From the NCBI GenBank assembly GCA_034433615.1, contig DAOUAJ010000078.1, positions 1-20,301 of the forward strand: a DNA stretch of 20,301 bases, given 5' to 3'. The notes under the pieces were generated by a model. It worked only from the letters and a program-made list of their open reading frames with translations. It made no database searches and had not been told where the DNA came from. Origin of the DNA: DAOUAJ01 sp034433615. GTDB lineage: Bacteria > Chloroflexota > Anaerolineae > DUEN01. Positions 13,245-20,301 of the stretch are shown in pieces. A program made the position numbers and the translations under genes. How positions within the stretch are numbered: position 1 is the stretch's first letter; each line of letters starts with the position of its first letter.

Positions 13245-15406
13245 GTGATCTCCTAATATCGCTGAATGAACAACAACGCGCCGCCGTCACAGCCGGCGAT
13301 GGGCCGGTGCTGGTGTTGGCCGGGCCAGGTTCCGGTAAGACGCGCGTCCTCACACATCGCATCGCCTGGCTGGTGGCCGAACGCCAGGTTGCCTCTTGGC
13401 GCATCATGGCGGTGACTTTCACCAACAAAGCCGCCCGTGAGATGCGCAGCCGCACCGAGAAGCTTTTGGGCGAGGATCTGCGTGACCTGGCCATCGGCAC
13501 GTTTCATTCCATCTGCGTGCGCGTCCTGCGCCGCGAGGCTCAGCACATTAGCCTCGACTCGCATTTTAACGTCTTCGATGAAGACGATCAACTCATGGTC
13601 ATCCAGCGGGCGTTGCAAGATCTGAAGGTGGACGACAAGCGGTTCCGTCCGCAGTCGCTGCGCACCCTAATCTCCAGAGCGAAGAACGAGCTGATCCGAC
13701 CCCAGGATTATACCTCGCGCACTTACTGGGAAGAGGTCGCTGGCCGCGTCTATCGGCGGTATCAGGAACTCATGCAGGCTAATAACGCCCTTGACTTCGA
13801 CGATTTGCTGATGCAAGCGGTACTCCTCTTCCGCCAGGTGGCTGACGTGCGCGAGCGGTATCAAGAGCGTTATCAGCACATCCTGGTAGACGAGTTCCAG
13901 GATACCAACAGCGCCCAGTACGAGCTGGTGCGGCTACTATCGGGGCGCTGGCACAATGTATTTGTAGTCGGCGATGAAGACCAGTCCATCTACCGCTGGC
14001 GAGGAGCCGACTTCCGTAACATCCTCCGCTTTCGCCAGGACTTTCCGGCAGCGAAGGTCTTCCTTCTGGAGCGCAACTATCGCTCGACCCAGATCATCCT
14101 GGACGCGGCCAACGCAGTGATCGCCCACAACCTGCATCGCATACCCAAAAAGCTGCACACAGACCGGCAGACGGGCCCACGCATCACTGTGTACGAAGCG
14201 TACAACGAGAGCGACGAGGCCAGCTATGTCGTCGGCCAGGTCCGGCGGCTGATGGAAATGGAAGGGCTCTCTCCGGGCGGCTGTGCGGTCATGTATCGCA
14301 CCAATGCCCAGTCTCGTGCCCTGGAAGATGCGTTTGTAGCGGCGGGCATGCCATATCGCCTGGTGGGAGCTACCCGCTTCTACGAGCGGCGCGAGATCAA
14401 AGACTTATTGGCGTATCTGCGCCTGATCTATAACCCGAATGACGAGCTCAGCCTGGCTCGCATCGTCAACGTGCCGCCCCGCAAGATCGGCGACCAAACG
14501 TTAGCCAGGTTGGCTGCATGGGCGAGGGAACTGGGAGTATCCCAGGTGACGGCTTTGCGTCGGCTGCGAGATGGGGAGAACTCCCCCTTCGCGGCTCAGG
14601 CCCACATGGCGCTCTTGCGTTTCCTGGATTTGCTCGACGGGTGGATCGCCATTCGGCGCCAACTCACGCCCGCCCAGTTGCTTGACCGTGTATTGGACGA
14701 ATCCGGGTACGTCAACTATGTGCGCGACGGCACGGAAGAGGGAGAAGATCGCTGGGCCAACATCCAGGAATTGCGTAATGTCGCTGCTCAGTATAACGAC
14801 TTTACACCTGGCCCAGGTGATGAGGATTCAGACGCCCTGGGCACTTTCCTGCAGGAAGTCGCACTGGTGTCTGATGTGGACGCGTTGACTGAGGAGGCGA
14901 ATGCGCCTACATTGCTCACGCTGCACATGGCCAAGGGGTTGGAATTTCCGGCTGTCTTCATCACTGGCCTGGAGGAGGGGCTGTTGCCTCACTCCCGTTC
15001 GCTGGACGACCCAGATGAGATGGAGGAGGAGCGGCGGTTGTTCTATGTGGGCATTACCCGCGCTAAAGAGTATCTGTTTTTGACCCATGCCTTTCGCCGG
15101 CGGGCCTATAACTCGGACGAAGCGAACGAGCGCTCCCGTTTCCTGGACGACATCCCCAAATCATTGATTTCGGATTTCGGAATTCGGATTTCGGATTTCC
15201 GCAATCCGCAATCCGCAATCCCAAACCCGTTGCGCCCTCAGTTCGCGGCCGGCGACCGCGTGCGGCATACGTTATTCGGTGAGGGGGTAGTCGTCAACAC
15301 CTTACTGACCAACGATGATGAAGAAGTGACCGTCGCGTTCGATGGACGTGGGGTTAAGAAGCTGCTGGCCTCTTATGCCCGGCTGGAGAAACTGCCCCGG
15401 CGGTAA
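13241..15406 (+). CDS. pcrA: UvrD/PcrA-type superfamily 1 DNA helicase
   Basis: This 721-residue 3'-5' helicase would act in nucleotide excision repair, mismatch repair or clearing of recombination filaments. The motifs are complete: Q-motif LNEQQRAAV, Walker A GPGSGKT at 28-34, Ia VTFTNKAAREM, II ILVDEFQDTN, III VVGDEDQSIYRWRGAD, IV LERNYRST, V TLHMAKGLEFPAVFITGLEE and VI RRLFYVGITRAKEYL. The C-terminal Tudor-like RNA polymerase-binding segment (FAAGDRVRHTLFGEGVV) is present. Between motif VI and that segment, residues about 641-663 are encoded by an intergenic-type repeat inserted in frame. The start at 13241 matches the family N-terminus; only weak purine-rich sequence precedes it. pcrA and uvrD cannot be separated by eye. 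Confidence 0.93.
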   Translation: MSDLLISLNEQQRAAVTAGDGPVLVLAGPGSGKTRVLTHRIAWLVAERQVASWRIMAVTFTNKAAREMRSRTEKLLGEDLRDLAIGTFHSICVRVLRREAQHISLDSHFNVFDEDDQLMVIQRALQDLKVDDKRFRPQSLRTLISRAKNELIRPQDYTSRTYWEEVAGRVYRRYQELMQANNALDFDDLLMQAVLLFRQVADVRERYQERYQHILVDEFQDTNSAQYELVRLLSGRWHNVFVVGDEDQSIYRWRGADFRNILRFRQDFPAAKVFLLERNYRSTQIILDAANAVIAHNLHRIPKKLHTDRQTGPRITVYEAYNESDEASYVVGQVRRLMEMEGLSPGGCAVMYRTNAQSRALEDAFVAAGMPYRLVGATRFYERREIKDLLAYLRLIYNPNDELSLARIVNVPPRKIGDQTLARLAAWARELGVSQVTALRRLRDGENSPFAAQAHMALLRFLDLLDGWIAIRRQLTPAQLLDRVLDESGYVNYVRDGTEEGEDRWANIQELRNVAAQYNDFTPGPGDEDSDALGTFLQEVALVSDVDALTEEANAPTLLTLHMAKGLEFPAVFITGLEEGLLPHSRSLDDPDEMEEERRLFYVGITRAKEYLFLTHAFRRRAYNSDEANERSRFLDDIPKSLISDFGIRISDFRNPQSAIPNPLRPQFAAGDRVRHTLFGEGVVVNTLLTNDDEEVTVAFDGRGVKKLLASYARLEKLPRR
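15162..15228. repeat. Wordy repeat inserted in frame within the helicase gene
   Basis: About 67 bp made of four CGGATTT/CGGAATT words followed by three CAATCCG/CAATCCC words, a style common in intergenic spacers of some bacteria and unlike the surrounding codons. In frame it encodes SLISDFGIRISDFRNPQSAI. It lies in the linker before the Tudor-like domain. Confidence 0.75.
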
Positions 15407-15421
15407 GGATGTGATGGGACG

Positions 15422-15688
15422 CTACGCGACGGCCGGGCGCTCCCAGGCCCGCACCAACTGCCAGCGCAGCGTCGTTACGTCGAAGGCCAGCTCGAAGGTG
15501 TCAAACGCCGCCGTTTGCACCAGGAAGTGTCGCTGAGGTGGGGGGCCTTCCTCGATCCATTGACGACCCACCGAGGCGATGTAGCGAGTGTATCCTTCCC
15601 AGATAAAAGCTATGGGTATCACCCGGCCGTCCGGCAAAAACCGGGCTTGGACCATCACCGGCTGGTTGATCCAACGCTCTTCAGTCAT
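15422..15688 (-). CDS. Small conserved hypothetical protein (DUF6504-like)
   Basis: This 88-residue protein contains VQARFLPDGRVIPIAFIWEG, VGRQWIEEGPPPQRHFLVQT and FDTFELAFDVTTLRWQLVRA. The beta-rich pattern ('f.w.G..Y.V......W.......yf.V.t..g..fEL.fd....W.L') resembles the DUF6504 group, but this is recalled, not searched, and no activity is known. Its ATG (15686-15688) overlaps the stop of the CinA-like gene by 4 bp, so it is the third gene of a translationally coupled set. It ends 15 bp from the convergent helicase gene with no room for a long terminator. Confidence 0.7.
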   Translation of the reverse strand: MTEERWINQPVMVQARFLPDGRVIPIAFIWEGYTRYIASVGRQWIEEGPPPQRHFLVQTAAFDTFELAFDVTTLRWQLVRAWERPAVA

Positions 15689-16194
15689 GGTAAGGCTCCT
15701 TGTCTATTGCTTTGATGCTCCAGATAACGCAACAGCAGCCGTAACGCTGCCTCGGCGGAGGCTGCCTTGTTCCCCTCCCGATCATAGGGCCAGACGTGCC
15801 GCTCACTCCACTCCGCGTCCGGGGCCGACAGGTGAAGGTGTACCAGGCCCACCGGCTTATCCGGCATACCACCTCCCGGCCCGGCAATCCCCGTGATAGA
15901 CACGGCCACGTCCACCGCAAACAAGCGGCGAGCGTTCTGGGCCATCTCTCGGGCCGTCTCCGCGCTGACTGCACCGAACTGGACCAGTGTCTCGTGCTGA
16001 ACACCCAGTACGCGCTCCTTCGCTTCGTAGGCATACGTCACTGCGCTGCCCCAAAAGTAGTCGGAGCTGCCAGGCACATTGGTGATAAGATGCCCCACCA
16101 GCCCGCCAGTACACGATTCGGCCAGCGCCAGCCGCTTGCCCTGGGCACGCAACTGTTGCCCCACCGCCTTGGCTAAAGCTGCCACATCGCTCAT
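15685..16194 (-). CDS. pncC: Nicotinamide-nucleotide amidase (CinA C-terminal domain, PncC)
   Basis: This 169-residue cytosolic enzyme would convert nicotinamide mononucleotide to nicotinate mononucleotide in NAD recycling. It is the stand-alone CinA C-terminal domain: ALAESCTGGLVGHLITNVPG at 23-42 with the catalytic Ser27, YAYEAKERVLGV at about 54-65 and ITGIAGPGGG at 100-109. There is no N-terminal molybdopterin-like domain, so it is the short PncC form. The ATG at 16192-16194 has GGAGAGG just upstream and overlaps the methyltransferase stop by 4 bp. The in-frame TTG at 16209 is less likely. Confidence 0.92.
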   Translation of the reverse strand: MSDVAALAKAVGQQLRAQGKRLALAESCTGGLVGHLITNVPGSSDYFWGSAVTYAYEAKERVLGVQHETLVQFGAVSAETAREMAQNARRLFAVDVAVSITGIAGPGGGMPDKPVGLVHLHLSAPDAEWSERHVWPYDREGNKAASAEAALRLLLRYLEHQSNRQGALP

Positions 16195-17387
16195 AACGCC
16201 TCTCCGCAAATCAACATGAGCGGCTGGCCTGTTGCACGCGTCAACACGACCACCGCTGGCCGACCCCCTGGCATCGTCTTCAACCGCCGCCTGAATTCAT
16301 CCGGGTCCACAGCCGACCCGCGCTTCTTCACGGTCACAGCGCCGACCCTCAGCGCTCGCAGCCGCTGGTTGAGCAGCTTAAGATTGAACGGATGCACCTC
16401 CCAGACAGGATAACAGCGGGCGAAGGGAGTTGCCACAGCGCGATGGGCTGTGAGGTACGCGATCTCCTCGTCCAGCTTGTATGCCCCGATCTCCCAGGCC
16501 AGTTGTTCTACCACATGCGCTCGGATAACGGCCGGATCCGGTTCGTACAGATACGCGGCCGGTGAGCCTACCGGCACCGGCTCCACATGTTCCCTGGCCA
16601 GCGTGTAATCACCAGGAAGGAGCGTAGCCCGCCGTCGCGCTTTCGTGGCAAGATCGCCGAACCAGAGCACCGCCTCCTTGCACGTCCCGTTTTCAGAGAT
16701 AAACTCCACTTCGCAGTCCTGTGGAATCTCGCGATCTTCCACGCCCGGATGCACTTTGACACCCAGGTGCGGTGCCCACTTTCGCAACGCCAGCACTTCA
16801 GCCAGCGGCGGCACCATCTCATACAGCGAAAAAAACCGCCGGCCGTTCACGCGGCGCGCCGGATCCACGAAAGCGGCTGGTGTACCCCACGGCTGCCTGC
16901 GCAGGTCTGTACAGATAACGTGAACTTGTTGGCCTACATCGTAGACGTTGGCGTTGGCCTGGGCCATACGTGCCCGCAACAGGTCATGGTCCACGGCGAT
17001 CACCTGGTGGCCAGCGGTGGCCAACCCCAGCGTGTCGCCGCCAATACCGCAACCCAGATCGGCCACACAGGGGAACGGAGCATAGCGCTGGGCGCGATAA
17101 CGGCTGATAACCTCGCCCGAGGCTTGCTCCAGCGCTTCCTCGATGAAGAACATGCGCGCCGCCTTGGTGAACTTAGCTGCTGCCCGTAGACGCAGCCGGG
17201 CCAGTGTGACCACGGCCGCGGCCTCGGCCGGCGAGCAGGTGCGCCGCAGGCGGGTGAGTGTGCTCAGGATAGCCTGGTCGCGCAGGTCGTCCAGTGTCAA
17301 CGTTGCCAGAGCAGCTTCACCGCGCTCGCTGAACAGAAAGTCCAGTGTCTTCTGGGTGATTGGTTCGTGCGGTGCAATGCCTTCCAC
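16191..17387 (-). CDS. Class I SAM-dependent methyltransferase with THUMP-like C-terminal domain
   Basis: This protein of about 398 residues has an N-terminal helical part, a Rossmann methyltransferase centre (ADLGCGIGGDTLGLATAG, then VIAVDHD) and a C-terminal THUMP-like domain (PFNLKLLNQRLRALRVGAVT, then VKKRGSAVDPDEFRRRL). THUMP-like domains point to an RNA substrate, possibly tRNA or rRNA, but the target base is unknown. The frame is open to 17522. A strong promoter inside that extension (17424-17452) shows the start must be downstream. GTG at 17385-17387 (VEGIAPHEP) is chosen for the AAGGTGA 5 bases upstream; GTG at 17396 is an alternative. It is first of three genes joined by ATGA overlaps. 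Confidence 0.85.
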   Translation of the reverse strand: MEGIAPHEPITQKTLDFLFSERGEAALATLTLDDLRDQAILSTLTRLRRTCSPAEAAAVVTLARLRLRAAAKFTKAARMFFIEEALEQASGEVISRYRAQRYAPFPCVADLGCGIGGDTLGLATAGHQVIAVDHDLLRARMAQANANVYDVGQQVHVICTDLRRQPWGTPAAFVDPARRVNGRRFFSLYEMVPPLAEVLALRKWAPHLGVKVHPGVEDREIPQDCEVEFISENGTCKEAVLWFGDLATKARRRATLLPGDYTLAREHVEPVPVGSPAAYLYEPDPAVIRAHVVEQLAWEIGAYKLDEEIAYLTAHRAVATPFARCYPVWEVHPFNLKLLNQRLRALRVGAVTVKKRGSAVDPDEFRRRLKTMPGGRPAVVVLTRATGQPLMLICGEAL

Positions 17388-17423
17388 ACCTCTCACCTTC
17401 GGTGCATTTTTGTTCGCAAAATG

Positions 17424-17452
17424 ATTATACTTCGGCGCTTGGAGAGGGTCAA
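17424..17452 (-). promoter_or_regulatory. Promoter of the methyltransferase-pncC unit
   Basis: On the minus strand TTGACC (17447-17452), 17 bases, then a perfect TATAAT (17424-17429). Transcription would start near 17417, about 30 bases before the chosen GTG. Its -35 box is 13 bp from the divergent promoter. Confidence 0.8.
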
Positions 17453-17465
17453 CCGCTCTGAGCGT

Positions 17466-17494
17466 TTGCCATTTCATGCCACTTGGGCTATCAT
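17466..17494 (+). promoter_or_regulatory. Promoter of the penicillin-binding protein gene
   Basis: TTGCCA (17466-17471), 17 bases, then TATCAT (17489-17494), each one mismatch from consensus. The transcript would start near 17501, giving a leader of about 70 bases that contains the 10-bp hairpin. Confidence 0.7.
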
Positions 17495-17509
17495 AACGCA
17501 GACAAGCGC

Positions 17510-17542
17510 GGCGGGGGTGCAATGTGATAAGCCACCCCCGCC
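17510..17542 (+). promoter_or_regulatory. 10-bp GC hairpin in the penicillin-binding protein leader
   Basis: GGCGGGGGTG (17510-17519) pairs perfectly with CACCCCCGCC (17533-17542) around a 13-base loop. It ends 27 bases before the ATG. There is no T-run, so a role in transcript stability or as a protein site is more likely than termination. Confidence 0.55.
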
Positions 17543-17569
17543 GATCTATGATAACTAACTGACGGAACT

Positions 17570-20301
17570 ATGGACCGACGAGGACAGGTTTTTCTGCGAC
17601 GACGGCGCCGCTACCGGGCGCGGCAGGCTACTCCCAAACCCGAGCTGTGGGCGTTGCGGATATTTCTGGGCTTCATGCTGATCATCGTCGTAACGACAGG
17701 GACGGCTGTAGCAGTCGTGGCGGGCACCGCAGCCGGCGTCTATGCCTACTTCGCCCGTGACCTTCCAGACGCCAGCGCCATCGAGACGGAGCAGGAACAG
17801 TTCGAGACGGTGCGCATCTACGACCGGACAGGGCAGCACCTGTTGTACGAGTCCATTGATCCCCGTCCCTTCCGCGGCGATCGCACCTACGTACCGCTGG
17901 ATCAGATCTCGCCTCACCTGATCCAGGCCACTATCGCCCTGGAAGATCGCTCGTTTTACGAGAACCCGGGCGTGAATTTCCGCGGTCTGGCCCGTGCCTT
18001 CGTCTCCACCTTGCAGGGCGATTCCATTCAGGGTGGCTCTTCCATCACTCAGCAGCTCGTTAAGAACGTCCTCATCTCTCCAGAAGAGCGTTACCAACGT
18101 TCCTACGCCCGCAAGATCAAGGAGACGATCCTGGCGCTGGAGATCACCCGGCGCTATCCCGGACAGGAGGGCAAGAACCAGATCCTGGAATGGTACCTGA
18201 ACTACAACTTTTACGGCAACGCAGCCTATGGGGTAGAAGCCGCTGCCCGCATCTACTTCGACAAATCAGCCAAAGACCTGACGCTGGACGAGGCAGCCAT
18301 GCTGGCGGCGCTGCCCCAATACCCTGGGCTCAACCCTATCCAGGCCCCCGCCGATGCCTACCGCCGGCAGCGTAAGGTGCTCGATGCGATGGTGCAGGCT
18401 GGTTATCTCACTCAGGATGAGGCCAATGCAGCCAAACGCTACTTCAACGACCGTCTGCTGAGCGATCTGGTCGAGCAGGGGATGCTATCCTCCGAAGACC
18501 TGGAGCCGGCGCGCCGGGGTGATCCCATCGCAACGATAAAGGCCCTGCGGGCCCTGGCAACGAGCGATCTACTGACCGCTGAGGAGGCCGAAGAGGCCAG
18601 CCGGCAAGGGGGCGTTCGCTGGCAATTCGTGCGTCAGCAAGCAGAAGAGCGCTTTGAGATCCCACCAGATGCTCCACATTTCGCCCTCTACGTGCTGGAT
18701 CAGCTTGACCGGGAGTTCAACACTGCCGACGATCCGTACTTCATCTGGCGCAACGGGCTGCAGGTCTACACCACGCTGGATTGGGATCTGCAACAGCGCA
18801 TCCAGTGCATTGCGCGTGCTCACATCGCCTACCTGCAAAATAAGGAGCCCGCCCCTTACCCTGGCTGTGAACCACCTCCCCGGATCGAGGAGCTTAAGCT
18901 GGCCAAGAATCAGTTTGATCACGAGGTCACCAACGCGGCCGTGGTGGCCATCAACCCCAAGACGGGCGAGATTCTGGCCATGCTGGGCAGCCTGGATTAT
19001 TACAACAAAGAAATTGACGGTGAGGTGAACAATGCACTGGCCGAGAACCAACCAGGCTCGTCCTTCAAACCGTTCACCTATCTCACCGCGTTTCAACAGG
19101 GGTACACTGCGGCTACCATGGTCATGGACGTGCGCACCGTCTTCCCTGATCCGCCCAATCCGCCCTACGTGCCGGAGAACTACGATCGCAAGTACCACGG
19201 CCCACAAAGCCTGCGGGAGGCGTTGGCGCGCTCTTACAACATCCCGGCCGTGTGGTTGATGAGCAAAGTGGGCATCAAAAACGTCCTGAACACGGCTCAC
19301 CGCATGGGGATTAACACTTTGACCAAGGATTACTACGGGCTCAGTCTGACGTTGGGTGGCGGTGAGGTGCGGCTGCTGGACATGACCTACGCCTTCAGCG
19401 TGCTGGCCAACAACGGTGTGATGGCAGGCCAGCCGGTCCCACCCATCCAGCGACGGCCAGGTTATCGCAACCTGGACCCGGTGTCCATTCTGTTGGTCAG
19501 GGACAAGAACGGCCGCGTGTTGAAGGAGTACCGCCAGCCGCAAGTGGAGCAGGTCCTTTCGCCGCAACTGGCCTATCTGATGAACAGCATTCTGTCGGAT
19601 AAGCAGGCGCGCCTGGCAGCCTTCGGTAGCTTCTCCAGGTATCTGGAACTGGAAGACCGCCCGGTGGCCGCTAAGACCGGCACGACCAACAACTACTGGG
19701 ACGACTGGACTCTCGGCTACACACCGCAACTGGCGGTAGGGGTGTGGGTAGGGAATACCAACAATAAGCAGATGAATAAGATGCCCGGCTCCCTGGGTGC
19801 TGCGCCCATCTTCGATCAGGTGATGGAGTATGCCATGAGGGATAAGCCGGTAGAGACGTGGCAGGAGCCGCCGGGCATGACGCGGGTTACCGTGTGCGTG
19901 CCTTCCGGCCTGCTCCCCACAGACGACTGTCCTACCCGACGCCAGGAGCTGTTCATCGCGGGCACCGAGCCACAGACATACGACACGGTTTACCGGGCCT
20001 TTGAAGTTAATCGGGAGACGGGCAAACTGGCGACTCAATACACTCCACGGGAGCTGGTCGAGCGGCGCGTTTATCAGATCTTCCCGCCCGAGGCCGCCGA
20101 CTGGGTGCGGGAATCGGGCGTCCCGCAGCCTCCTACTCAGTACGATGATGCCTATGGCCCTGGCCCCGCCGACCCGGAGGTAGCCATTGTCGAGCCAGGC
20201 CCTTACAGCTACGTGCGGGGCATCATCTCCATCGTGGGCAACGCGCAGATGGGCGACTTCCGCAGTTATCGCGTGGAGTTTGGCGAAGGGTTGAACCCAG
20301 G
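17570..20301 (+). CDS. Class A penicillin-binding protein (PBP1A-like), 3' end outside window
   Basis: At least 910 residues. It begins MDRRGQVFLRRRRRYRA, has one membrane anchor (about 31-62), then a GT51 glycosyltransferase: catalytic Glu125 in LEDRSFYENPG, GGSSITQQLVKN at 155-166, ARKIKETILALEITRRY and ILEWYLNYNFYGNAAYGVEA. The penicillin-binding transpeptidase follows: Ser497-SF-Lys500 (QPGSSFKPF), SYN at 555-557 and KTGTTNN from 702. It would polymerise and cross-link peptidoglycan at the outer face of the membrane. The usual His of the EDRxFxxHxG motif is Asn132 here. The linker at about 275-350 has three similar helical units (GYLTQDEA, GMLSSEDL, DLLTAEEA). After the transpeptidase a tail of over 100 residues enters an Ig-like domain (YVRGIISIVGNAQMGDFRSY) cut by the window edge. 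Only weak GGA precedes the ATG. Confidence 0.93.
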   Translation, partial: MDRRGQVFLRRRRRYRARQATPKPELWALRIFLGFMLIIVVTTGTAVAVVAGTAAGVYAYFARDLPDASAIETEQEQFETVRIYDRTGQHLLYESIDPRPFRGDRTYVPLDQISPHLIQATIALEDRSFYENPGVNFRGLARAFVSTLQGDSIQGGSSITQQLVKNVLISPEERYQRSYARKIKETILALEITRRYPGQEGKNQILEWYLNYNFYGNAAYGVEAAARIYFDKSAKDLTLDEAAMLAALPQYPGLNPIQAPADAYRRQRKVLDAMVQAGYLTQDEANAAKRYFNDRLLSDLVEQGMLSSEDLEPARRGDPIATIKALRALATSDLLTAEEAEEASRQGGVRWQFVRQQAEERFEIPPDAPHFALYVLDQLDREFNTADDPYFIWRNGLQVYTTLDWDLQQRIQCIARAHIAYLQNKEPAPYPGCEPPPRIEELKLAKNQFDHEVTNAAVVAINPKTGEILAMLGSLDYYNKEIDGEVNNALAENQPGSSFKPFTYLTAFQQGYTAATMVMDVRTVFPDPPNPPYVPENYDRKYHGPQSLREALARSYNIPAVWLMSKVGIKNVLNTAHRMGINTLTKDYYGLSLTLGGGEVRLLDMTYAFSVLANNGVMAGQPVPPIQRRPGYRNLDPVSILLVRDKNGRVLKEYRQPQVEQVLSPQLAYLMNSILSDKQARLAAFGSFSRYLELEDRPVAAKTGTTNNYWDDWTLGYTPQLAVGVWVGNTNNKQMNKMPGSLGAAPIFDQVMEYAMRDKPVETWQEPPGMTRVTVCVPSGLLPTDDCPTRRQELFIAGTEPQTYDTVYRAFEVNRETGKLATQYTPRELVERRVYQIFPPEAADWVRESGVPQPPTQYDDAYGPGPADPEVAIVEPGPYSYVRGIISIVGNAQMGDFRSYRVEFGEGLNP

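Noticed and set aside
17424..17522. Longer methyltransferase start at 17522 or 17477
   Set aside because: A near-perfect promoter (TTGACC-17-TATAAT) lies inside the extension, so the transcript begins downstream of those codons.
18569..20038. 489-codon open frame on the minus strand
   Set aside because: It lies antisense to the transpeptidase part of the PBP, whose SxxK, SxN and KTG motifs are clear. Its translation shows no family pattern and is a product of high GC codon bias.

Overview
The window looks like a piece of a GC-rich (roughly 58-60% by eye) bacterial chromosome, most likely a Chloroflexota member of the Anaerolineae/Caldilineae kind. That placement is an inference. It rests on the penicillin-binding protein type, a UbiA/UbiD pair of the kind used for menaquinone, the lipoprotein and TVP38-like genes, and the many short palindromic and wordy intergenic repeats. 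No rRNA, tRNA or CRISPR array was seen.

Layout. 1-800: wreck of an IS transposase on the + strand, with one in-frame stop and one frameshift at a small palindrome. 804-1990 (-): an ECF sigma factor with an unusual Cys-containing C-terminal extension, followed 20 bp later by a small ABM-like protein. 2175-6827 (-): an ABC importer of the SsuABC/TauABC type whose three genes (lipoprotein, ATPase, permease) are separated by two HEPN-containing two-gene modules. One is a recognisable MntA/HepT pair; the other is a less familiar HEPN protein with an acidic partner. An SDR oxidoreductase remnant lies after the permease. 7012-9877 (-): UbiD-like decarboxylase, UbiA-like prenyltransferase and a small acidic-tailed membrane protein, probably quinone synthesis. 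10295-11278 (+): secreted metallophosphoesterase behind a good sigma-70 type promoter. 11340-12926 (-): a lipoprotein-like protein-L-isoaspartate methyltransferase and a TVP38/TMEM64 membrane protein. 13241-15406 (+): UvrD/PcrA helicase. 15422-17387 (-): three genes chained by 4-bp ATGA overlaps (THUMP-like methyltransferase, CinA/PncC amidase, small DUF protein). 17570-end (+): class A penicillin-binding protein, cut by the window edge, divergent from the methyltransferase with back-to-back promoters.

Two themes stand out. First, two HEPN modules sit inside one transporter operon in the same orientation, with 1- and 4-bp start/stop overlaps inside each module. Second, short palindromic or wordy repeats have invaded coding sequence at least three times: they break the transposase frame, supply the last residues of the TVP38-like protein, and insert about 22 residues in frame into the UvrD linker. 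Everything functional here is inferred from motifs read by eye; no database search was possible.
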